Shown here: positions 22,601-31,694 of the stretch, one piece after another | Numbering within the stretch: position 1 is the stretch's first letter | Layout: each line of letters starts with the position of its first letter | DNA from: Podospora pseudocomata | Lineage: Eukaryota; Ascomycota; Sordariomycetes; Sordariales; Podosporaceae | Reading direction: 5' to 3' | Assembly (NCBI RefSeq): GCF_035222375.1 | Contig: NC_085889.1 | Span: forward strand, 4,030,001 to 4,094,000 | DNA: 64,000 nt | The notes under the pieces: model-generated | The model's database searches: none | The model's input: the letters and a program-made list of their open reading frames with translations, nothing else | Told to the model about the DNA's origin: nothing | Translations under genes and position numbers: made by a program

Positions 22601-24889
22601 GAAGGTACGAACTTTATTAACGGGCTGTACATCGGCTGGTGGAGGTATTGGAGACACTGACGCTGTAGACTTAGTGGCGGACACGTCGACTTGTGGTGGT
22701 GGATGTTCAGCAGTGGCAGTTGCTGTCGCAGACTGTGGATTCTCCACCAGAACCTCTGCCAACCCACCACTCATTGGTTCGCCTGCTTCAGCAGCTGTTG
22801 AAATCGGCTCAGATGCTGACTCTTTCAGATCTGGCATCACAGAATCCCTTTCCTCCGTTGGCGCGGGGGCATCTGAAGGATCAACGTCGGCCATCTCTAC
22901 ATCTCCATCGCCTTCAGCTGAGGGTTCCTCAGGCGCAGCCTCCACCTCAAGTTTCTTCAACTCAGACTTTTTGAAGAACAAGGATAGCAGCCCAGCAGGT
23001 TCGTCATCCGACTCCTCACTGCCTTCGTCTTCTTCTTCCTCCTCACTTGAGCCAAGGTCGTCATCCATGTCTACCGATTCATCGGTGGTGTCCATATCAG
23101 TTGGACCACCATGTGGAGTGTCGGCCGGCGTTGTGCCCACGTCTGGTTTCGAATCATCGACCTCCTTTGACTCCAGCACCGGTAGGTTGGCGTATTTCTC
23201 ACGTAGTTGGTCTTGCGTCAAGCCTTCATCGGACAGAACAGATTCCTTATCATCATCATCTTCCGACGACGACATGTTGCTCTCATCATCAGCCTCTGAA
23301 CCCTTATCAGACTCAGAAACATCAGAGATGTCCTCTTCGTCATCCATATCCGAGTCCATATCTTCGCCATCATCGTCGTCCTCGCCTGACATTTCCTCAG
23401 CATCGTACTGTGTTTGCCTGGCTTGCAGCTTTTGTTCCGACAAATTGACTGCTTGGTTCAGCGCAGCCTTGACGCGTCGCTGCTCCTCAGCCTCCCATTC
23501 CACAAGCCGTCGACGGTTGACCTCTACCCTGACGTTCTCCCATGTCCCCACTATTGCCTTCCCAACTTGCCTCCACCGTGCCTTGCTCTTCTCTCGCTCC
23601 TCAAACTCAATCTCTTCAGCTGTCTTGGGTTGCGGATTTCGCCGCCTCCATTCAGCCTCGCATGCAAGGGCTATCCTCTTTGCTGTGGCACGATGTCGCT
23701 GCTGCTCATTAAGCATCAACTTACGAAAGTTGCTCATAGCCCTTGTAAGGTGATCCAGATGTGCCCATTGCCGTGGTGGTTCCTCCTCCGCTTCTGGCTC
23801 GAATACCGAACATCTCTCCTCTGCCAGCAACCCGCCTGGTTCTACCTCCTTCTCGACCCGCAAAATGATGGAGGCATCCTCTTGCACGAGCTTATCAGTG
23901 TATCGAGGACCATCTTCGGCGGTGATCAAAAGCCCTCCCTCTTCCACAGGAATATTGGCTGCTCGCACGACGTACTCTTCGAAAGACGGGCCGAGCTTTG
24001 GTCGTAGATTTGCTTGGTCCCGATGGACCAAAGGTAACTCTGTCAGGGGTGGGTGGCGGAGTTTGATACGGGGGGTGAATCTGATAGCGGCTGGGGAGGT
24101 ACTGTCATCGTCATCGGCATTATCTTTAAGGCGACGCGTGGAGCGGCGCGTGCCAAGTGATTGCCTCGTAGGCGTGGTGGGTCGCCTTGGGGATGTGGAT
24201 CGTCGACGACTTCGTGCACTCGATCGGACTTCCTGGGTCATCGATTTCCGGGGTGGAGGTTTGGACATGGAAGCCTTGGATGCTGCGTGTTTGCTGGAGG
24301 GTATCGGACGCTTCGATGCGCCTCCCGAAGCGGGGGTTGAGCTGTTTGCACTTGCAGAACCATTAGCTTGCCAACGCCCTCTTCGCGGAGGACTGGCTTG
24401 ATTATTTCCCCGTGGCGTTCGCTTGTCCTGCTCCAAGTTCACGAGGTTGATGCGCCCCGATTTGCGACGGCCATCCTCTGCTATCAACCTGGTTGGCCCT
24501 TCGGCCTCAACCTTCTTCCATGGCGGGGATTCGACCTTGGGCTTCCTGATGGTATTATTTGGGGTCGCATCTCGGACTCGTCGACGTTTGGCAGGTGGCC
24601 CATCATCGGTGGACGGGGTGTCGTGGGCATGGTCGATGCCGTTGCTTTTCGGAGCCTGGTTGATGGCATTTCGTTTTATCTGATCGAGCTTGGCCAGGAC
24701 CTGTTCATCATCCTCGAATTCACTAATTTCGCTGGATGAATCCTTCGTCTCTGGGGGTTCGAGGTCGAGGTCGACGGGCTCGGGATGGGTGGTGCATGAT
24801 GGTTCGTCATGGTGGTGGTGGCCATTGTTGTCGCCGTTAGTGGCAGGCGGAAGAGCGTGTGTTGGGCTCGGCGACGCGATCTCTGTCAT
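19604..24889 (-). CDS. SWR1: Swr1, catalytic ATPase of the SWR1 chromatin remodeller
   Basis: A single uninterrupted frame of 1761 residues. Order: acidic and basic disordered N-terminus; HSA domain at about 375-460 ([20 protein letters not shown]), which recruits actin-related proteins; an Asp/Glu/Ser-rich stretch at about 500-700; then the Snf2 ATPase. Its Walker A is [11 protein letters not shown] near residue 900 and its DEAH box [10 protein letters not shown] near 997. The helicase C lobe is near 1470-1555 with [23 protein letters not shown] and [9 protein letters not shown]. A long insertion separates the two lobes, the split-ATPase layout of Swr1/INO80 enzymes, and the acidic N-terminal region plus HSA spacing favours Swr1. 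The complex exchanges H2A for H2A.Z at promoters and affects transcription and genome stability. The C-terminus is Lys-rich. The start at 24889 gives the usual disordered N-terminus. Confidence 0.93.
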   Translation of the reverse strand: [1761 protein letters not shown]

Positions 24890-25447
24890 AGTAACAAGGG
24901 ACAGCGCGAGGCAAAGAAAGCCGAGAGCTCGACGAAACTGGCATCTGGCAGGCCGAAAAACAGGTCAGGCGAACGGGACGGTCGCGGGGAATCTTGTGTC
25001 GGAATTTCAGCATGTCCAGGCCGCTGTGGTGGTTGCTGCGGCGTGAATAGTGTCGAAAAAGCCCGTCGTCAGCAAAACTTTTGAGAGCCGACAAAAAATT
25101 CCAACTCATGACCAAGCTTGATTGAAAGGCGATTGCCGCGGCCGCCCAGTGCGAGGGCGCGCCGTGGGCTTGGCTTGGCCTCTGCTCTGCTTCTTTTTGG
25201 TGGGCTGCGTGCATTGTTGCCTGAGGTGTCCACTTTATGACCTCTGAACAGCAACATCCAGCCAATCACAGCTCTCACAGCTCCAACCACGACGAGGCCA
25301 AACCTCTGGGGGAGAGCTTCGAAACTCAATCGTCATCAATCAGCCCTCACCTCACACTATCGCATTGCGGCACCCCCAACGCCACGGCATGTCACCATTT
25401 GCCCTTTCACCCTCTTCTCGACACATATGCTAACTCGCTACTCACAG
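24890..25447. promoter_or_regulatory. Divergent promoter region between SWR1 and the complex I subunit gene
   Basis: The start codons of two conserved genes face away from each other across 558 bp, so both promoters must lie here. Just before the right-hand ATG is a branch-point-like TGCTAACTC followed by CTCACAG, which suggests that the right-hand transcript has a 5' UTR intron ending at the start codon. No specific factor site is claimed. Confidence 0.6.
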
Positions 25448-26092
25448 ATGCTGTCCAGTCGAATTGTGCGGGCAGCGCCCCTCCGGACTGCCGCCCTTGC
25501 GGTTCGCCGACTCCCCCTCATTCAGACCCGAACTTTCCTCCCCGAGTCCATGGTCGGCCGCGCCAAGCTTGACGAGAAGTACCCCGACTCCGACTACCCC
25601 AAGCTGACTGCGGCTGAGGATCCCGAAATGGTGCGTTGTGGAGGTCGAGGAGGAGCTCTGGGTTGAGAATGGCCGGCAAAACTGACAGGAGCATAGAACG
25701 GCGGTTATATCAACCCTCCCCGTGTCAAGCGCCAATTCCGTGACCCTCACGCCGACTGGTGGGACAAGCAGGAGCGCAGAAACTTGGGCGAGCCGGTTCA
25801 CGAAGACAACGATATTCTGGGCATATTCTCCACCTACGAGTACACATGGATCAGCCCTGGCAAGGGTTTGGCCCAGATTGGCGCCTTCATTGTGGTCTTC
25901 CTCGGCGTTGTCTTCACCGTCAAGCAGGTTTACCCAGACCGTGTCAGCTACCCCAGAGAGTTTGAGGGTGGTTTGGTCAGGGAACTGGGTGGAGAGGGTG
26001 CTATCCGCGTAAGTGGACAGTCATTGGACCTGAGTTTGGGTCAAGCTAATCATTGGAAACAGGCCAGAATGGAAGGTGATGAGGACCCCTGA
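25448..26092 (+). CDS. Mitochondrial complex I accessory subunit, NDUFB8/ASHI type
   Basis: Three exons: 25448-25630, 25697-26008 and 26063-26092; introns of 66 and 54 nt; 174 residues. The N-terminus is rich in Arg, Ala and Ser with no acidic residue for about 30 positions, as in a mitochondrial targeting peptide. The mature part has NGGYINPPRVKRQFRDP, DWWDKQERRNLGEP and NDILGIFSTYEYTW, followed by one hydrophobic segment (GAFIVVFLGVVFTVK), matching the single-pass NDUFB8 family of the complex I membrane arm. An ATG 21 nt upstream (25427) is in frame but overlaps what looks like an intron branch point and acceptor, so I start at 25448. The tiny last exon codes only for nine residues. It is divergent from SWR1. 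Confidence 0.9.
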
Positions 26093-27161
26093 AGTGGAAG
26101 TAGTATGTGAGGAGTTGTAAATATCCAGGTTATTAATGACCTATGTTGTGCAATTGAGTCCCTTTGTCAAAGAACAGCTCAGCAGGCAGTCATGTCCGGC
26201 CAGTCTTTTGATCTAGTTTCGGTTCATCGTCTACTGACTTGGATCTTGAATCCCAGCTGGGTGGCGACTGATCCGCGCCCTGCTTTCCGTTGATGCCGAT
26301 GGAGGGTTGGAAGCTGTGGAATCTTGGAAACGTGGAAAGAGCCTTATCTGATCCTGCCGCGATTATTGGTATCAGGAGGGTGGGGAACAGCTCATACCAC
26401 GGGTGACCCAGCAGGCACGGTGATGCCACCTTTGACTTTATTGACAAACATAGGACCCTTTGCAGTTTCCTGAGTTAGCTTGCCAGCTTCCTCCAGAGAG
26501 GCGGTTCCCGGTTTTCGGAATAGGTTTTCTGTAATGCCGCTTCCTGCCGTCTTTCTGAATCGGTCTCCAAATCTCAGTTGGCAACCTTGACGACACGGAC
26601 GTATGATCTTATGGTCTAGAACAAGGCAGCAAGTGTTTCCCGCTCATTTCAACTGCAATTCCGACAATCAAGCCGCCCCCGTCACTTCCTTGATGGGATC
26701 TCTCAGTCTCCGCATCCGAATCGCCCGAACTTCCACAGTCAAAGTACCCAATTGACTGTCTTGGAATTACACCACACAGTTGAACCGGGGCCGAATCTAC
26801 TCGAACCCCATCCTTCTTCGTCCCTTTCCAATCATGCTGAGGGAAGTACCGGTCACACCGTGCGTCATTGGGTCCCCTACCCCCGGTAGCTCCCAAAGAT
26901 GCCTATCGGCACGGGCCCGCCAAACTACCAACGCGGGCACCAAAGTGACGTTGTTGATGTTCTGATATCAGGCATCTCCGCTCGCAACTCTGTTTTTGGC
27001 TTCTTGGGAGTTGCCAGCCTTGATGGCTGTGTAATTGGCTTGGCCACCTTTCTCTTTTGTTGCTGTTCTCTTGGTACCAGTTCCTTTCCTCTCCATCATC
27101 ATCGAGCAAGTCTTATCAGTCCCTTTTCTCGACAAAGCATCCTCCTCTTTCGACCACCACG
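26093..27161. other. Intergenic, no gene recognised
   Basis: The 3' flank of the complex I gene and the promoter and 5' UTR of the next gene. Short ORFs such as 26899-27303 overlap the next gene's leader and look like shadows. No repeat was noticed. Confidence 0.5.
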
Positions 27162-28961
27162 ATGCGCTACGACGACTGGGATGTCATCCTTTTCCCGACT
27201 GGCCGAGACGCCAAAATTCCCTTCAAAGAGTTCAAGGTCGCCTGCCATGCGATTCCCGATGTCGAGTTGTCCCACATTCACGGCTCAGCTGGTATGTCGG
27301 TAATGATGCCGGTAATGACCTGCTTTGTCCCGAGTTTGCCGGCCGGGTCCTCGTTCCAGATATCCCTTCACTGCTGGCGCAACCCCGAGATCAGCCAATT
27401 CACCCGGACTTACAGCAAGCACATGGAGCTAGTCAAATATGAGGCCCGCATTCTCCTCGACGGACGCTTGGTTGCGTGGGTACTCCCTGGCTCTTAATGA
27501 AGTCCCCTTCTGACCGGCAACTAGTTCGACTGTCCTTGACCGCAAAGTCAACGGCCCACATCTTATCACTAGCACATTCGGTTTGTGCTGATTGTTATCC
27601 TTGCCAGTGATCTTGCAGTAACATGTTCTGGCAGAATTTACCAAAACCGGCGAGCTTGAGCGACTCAAGTTTCCGCATTTCCGTCGCGAACTTATGTTTC
27701 AGAGCCACTGGAATCCCGCGGACGACATTGGTCGAATCAAGGTCGTGATCAGCGAAGGCTTCCCTCGGGACTCCCTCTCAGTTCCCATTGAGAGAGTCAA
27801 GAACGTCGTGGCATTTTCCTTTCAGCATGCTCCTCTTGGTCCGTCTTGTTTCCCGGACCTCTGGTAGCAACTACGGACCGAGGCTGATGTAATAGCACAG
27901 AGATTCTCGAGGCCAATGGCATCGCATGGCCCAATCCTTCAATGTGGCGACGTCCTTCCGCGAACCCTTCGATGCCAGTCCCCACATACCAAACCAACGA
28001 TGGAGCAGAGCTTCACAGCCACTCTCCACGCCGCAAGTCATTGCTTCTTCGCAACGTCAAAAGCCAAGGGTTCCCTACTCCTCCAATACCGGGCAGCGTC
28101 TTCCAGCCCCAAACAACGTCAGGATATCTTGGCAGCTCAACATTTCCCACCCCTCTTCTTCCCCGTACTTCTGTCAATACGTATGCGGACCCTTTTAGTT
28201 CATCGTCAGCATACATGGACTGGGTAAACTCCATGAGCTCCATCGTCAATAGCGGACAGTCAAGCGATTCAAACAACTCTTTCAAGGCCTTTTGGTCGAG
28301 CTCTACGATGCAGGCGCGCAAGCAAACAAGTGACATTAGCATGCCGGATTATAGCGCCACCATGGACGAAGTCGATGACATGAAGGTTCCGACCAATACG
28401 CCTACAGCCTTGGATCTAGATCATCAATACCATCTGCCTCAGCATCGCCACGATGCGTCGCTGCTGCCCCCGAATCTTGCATCCAGTCTGACACAGTCAC
28501 TCTTGAACCAACCCATTCCGCTTCCATCGTCAGAGGTCAAGTCCAAGAAGGAGACCAGACATCACCTGGGAATGGGGCTAGGGGAGGTCGATCCCAACAC
28601 GGCCTTCCGAATGGGAACACCTATCCCCGGATCAGGGGGTGCGGCCTGCCACTCTGCGCGGTCATCCTCCACAACATCATCGAGCGAAGAGTGCGGAGAC
28701 CGCGGTGGGTTGTTCGGAGACAAGGGAAAGGAAAACGCTGCACCGTCGACGCTACCAGATCAGACGGTTTTCTCTGGTAGTTCGAGAAGCACCTCAGGAG
28801 GTGAGCTTTGCTACAACAGCGGTGTCAAGAGGAACAGAACGTTTACGCCTGCGAGTGCGAGGGCCATTGATGATGAGGATGAGCCAAGAAGGGCTAGTCC
28901 CCATGTCCGGGTTGCCGATTATGCTAGTGAGAGTGAGACTCTCGGGACGTCCGTTGCTTGA
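27162..28961 (+). CDS. Conserved fungal protein of unknown function
   Basis: Four exons: 27162-27475, 27525-27580, 27635-27838 and 27901-28961; introns of 49, 54 and 62 nt; 544 residues. The first 200 or so residues look like a folded domain (beginning MRYDDWDVILFPTGRDAKI, with TCFVPSLPAG and ISLHCWRNPEISQFTRTYS further on). Conserved hypothetical proteins of this type recur in Sordariomycetes, as far as I recall. The remaining 340 residues are Ser/Pro/Thr-rich and probably disordered. They include an Arg-rich patch near SPRRKSLLLRN and a Ser-rich stretch SARSSSTTSSSEE that could be phosphorylated. No signal peptide or membrane segment is seen. All junctions keep the frame and restore readable sequence (for example TFEFTKTGELE across intron 2). 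No function is proposed. Confidence 0.85.
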
Positions 28962-29628
28962 TTGGTGGAGCTGGGGGGCGGACGGTTTTGTGTTACAGCT
29001 ACATTTATGTCGGCTCTTAGTGCTTGTTTAATGTTTTGTCTGAGCTGGGACTTGGGCACTGCAGGCATATTCTATGGTCGTGGGTTTACAATATTCATTC
29101 ATGTGTGGAGGGTATTGAAGCAACCAGGACATGCATAGGAGAAAGATGGGTCGAAATAATTTGTATGCATAGGATATCGCTAAATGAGCTCGCTCCCCTC
29201 CATGGCTTTGGTGTGTCATGTGCCCTGTCTATTCTATCTCAATTAGCTTCAACCGACCCCTGGGAAATTCTTTTATCCCGCACTTTGCAGTCAAAGGTCC
29301 TGTTCATAGAGGCCAGGCTCGAATCTACCAAGGAATATCACGCCATCATATACGCTTGTAATGCTCAAGAACTCAGTATTCGTTTCTAGTCTGGCGTGGC
29401 CAGTTGCTGAGACAGAGACCTAGCTAATAGTTATCTAATGAGTGTAGTTACATTCTCTTCTTTCTTCATCCTTCTCCAGAGTTGACCATATCAGTTTCTT
29501 TTTTTTTTCTTTTTTTTGTGTGTTTCTTTTTCAAAGTAGACCATATCAGTTCCTTCCTTGTGGCGCGCCCATGAGAGATTGAAACACCCCCAGACTCTCC
29601 TCAGCGAGACAGTTTGAGATCATCAACC
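28962..29628. other. Convergent 3' region between two conserved genes
   Basis: The gene on the left ends at 28961 (plus) and the one on the right ends at 29629 (minus), so this 667-bp stretch should hold both 3' UTRs. It contains a T-rich tract flanked by a 13-bp direct repeat (listed separately). No coding sequence is seen. Confidence 0.5.
29484..29551. repeat. 13-bp direct repeat flanking a T-rich tract
   Basis: The 13-mer gaccatatcagtt occurs at 29484-29496 and again at 29539-29551. The 42 nt between them are mostly T, with about 20 Ts in two blocks. This arrangement resembles a target-site duplication around the tail of a 5'-truncated retroelement inserted in the minus orientation; a local tandem duplication is the alternative. 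Confidence 0.5.
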
Positions 29629-30218
29629 TTAAAAGGTGTGCAGGTAGTGACCGACAAAGCTCTTGCCGATGCTGGTAACCTGAGAGGCGAGCTCGCCGGC
29701 GCCGAACGAGTTGGCCAGCGTCTTGGCCCACTCGGCGGCATGGCCCTGCACGGTTGCGACGATGAAGCGGTGCTGGTAGAGCTTGTTGTCCTTGTCGTGG
29801 AGGACGAGCCAGCGGTTCTCGCCTTGGGCGTTCTTTTGGCCGTATTGGAATCTGTCGTTGATGGGGAGGATGAAATTGTCTGGATCGGGGGATAAGGGGG
29901 TTAGTATGGGATGGGATGGGGGGGTTGGGGGTTGGGTTGGGACAAGAGGGGGTAAGGGGGGAGAAGCGCACCGCCTTCTTTTTTGGCATCGGGGAGCTTG
30001 CTCAGGTGAGTGGGGCTGGACTCGTCCTTGTAGAAGGTGTCTTGGATGTAGAGGAGGACGTCGGCTTGGTTTTGGGTGATGTTTTTGGCTTTGACGATGT
30101 AGTAGTTGGCTTTCTTGGTGCGGAGGGATTGGGACCAGGTGATTTCTTGGAGGGCAGAGTCCGCGTCGGGGGTGTAGGCCGGGATGGAGAGGGTGTTGCC
30201 TGCTTCGGGGGTGGACAT
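29629..30218 (-). CDS. Conserved small fungal protein of unknown function
   Basis: Two exons (30218-29972 and 29879-29629) with a 92-nt intron (GTGCGC donor, CCAG acceptor); 165 residues. The protein is soluble, with no signal peptide or membrane segment, and alternates charged and aromatic residues (ITWSQSLRTKKANYYIVKAK, then RFQYGQKNAQGENRWLVLHD and YQHRFIVATVQGHAAEWAK). It has a compact single-domain look, with beta strands in the first half and a helical second half ending SFVGHYLHTF. I do not recognise a named family. The C-rich third codon positions and the clean splice argue for a real, conserved gene. Confidence 0.8.
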
Positions 30219-31694
30219 TTTGATTTTGGGGGGGGTGGGTTGTGTTTGGGTGATTGGTGTGGTGGTTGAAGTTATATGGGAAATGTGTGTTTGTTGTTTT
30301 TGGTGAAGAGAAGGGAGTGGACTGTGGAGGGAGGATGGAAGGTCTTATATGGTTTTTTCCAGCTTGGGCTGCTTTCTAGTCGGATCCCGTCTTTGGAATT
30401 CATCATTTGCCTTTCGTGCTTGGGGCTCTTGAATGTGCTAGCCACGAGCTCGTTACCCAGTTTGGCCCTGTTGTCGAGTTTGATCGCATCATCATCATCA
30501 TCACCATGAGGAGGAGCACAACTGGCAATCGAATCACACATCTAGACCCAATAGTGTTGTGGATATTTCATATTGGCTATCCCAAAACCGACAATTTTCT
30601 CCATCATTCAGCTTCTTTCCTTGCGTTGAGGCGCATGCCACAGTTCGATTTGGATCCCTCGCTTGAGGCCAGATCGAGTCCCGACTTCCCGCTGCCAAAG
30701 TCCAGAATGTGATATTTCACGCTTGCAGCACTGTTTCCGAGCGGTGCCTGAAAACTTGTTTTCATCCTCGTGGTGATGCGTTGGTGCCAGCTCGCTCTCT
30801 AACGCCAAAACTAATACTCTTTCGGCATTGAAAAGGTGTTGGCGCTCGGGGAATGCGTCATTGCATCGGAATTGGAAATCTGGATGTCGGTGATCGAGAC
30901 CCAAGCCACGTGCCCCGCTTGGAGTTTAGATCGACGTGTGGTCTTCAAGACAGGAAAGGCGCTGCGAGTGGAGGCTGGCTGGGAATTGCTTTTTTAGCAT
31001 ATTTGATCCCGGGAAAGAGTAGGTTCTTTGATGATATCACGATGTATTGCAGATGGTGATAGCATCATTGCAGATTGCTGAAAGCAAATCTCCTGTTGCC
31101 TTATCTGGAGCTGCTGATCCATGCTGCCATTGTCACACCGCCAATTCTGTTGAGTCCGTGATGATCTCGATTGTTTAGTAGCACGGTTTGCGCGATCGGG
31201 CCAGAACGTCCGTGAATAAAAGATGGCCGGAGAAGGCTTGAGAAAGGAGAGCTGAAGCGGCAGCAGGGGAAGATTGTGATGGAGAGAGATGCCGAGATAC
31301 CCGGCGTTGGCGGCGGGGGTTTTGGTCGCTCTGCACGGTGAAAGATGACGATGGCCACATCGATAATGTGGCAAGTTGAGGTTTACGCAGAGATCGCAGC
31401 TGATCGCTTTGGAACTACTGACATATTGAGAATCCTGCTCCGGGCGCTGTCCTCGATGTCAGCGCTGTGATATCGCCCGAAGGCCTAGAACAACCGGGAC
31501 ATGGGAAGAAGCCGAGGATAGAGATAGGAGAGGCCAAGAGAAATTGAGACTGCGAGACTGCGAGGTTTTGCCGGGGGAGAGGACCCGAACCAGATGCCTG
31601 TTATGTGGAAGTATAGAATGATTCGTATTTCCAATGTTCTTCAAAGCAAACTCCTCTTCTACAAGGCAAGATAACGGGCCAGTCGATTTTCACA
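30219..31694. other. Intergenic, divergent promoter region, no gene recognised
   Basis: This 1.5-kb stretch separates divergent genes and should hold both promoters. The ORFs at 30407-30712, 30608-30904 and 30994-31374 have no recognisable motif and no splice signals. Nothing else is seen. Confidence 0.5.

Noticed and set aside
22497-23753. 418-codon plus-strand ORF rich in Ser
   Set aside because: It is the antisense of the Asp/Glu/Ser-rich region of SWR1; long antisense ORFs are expected opposite GAN/TCN-rich codons.
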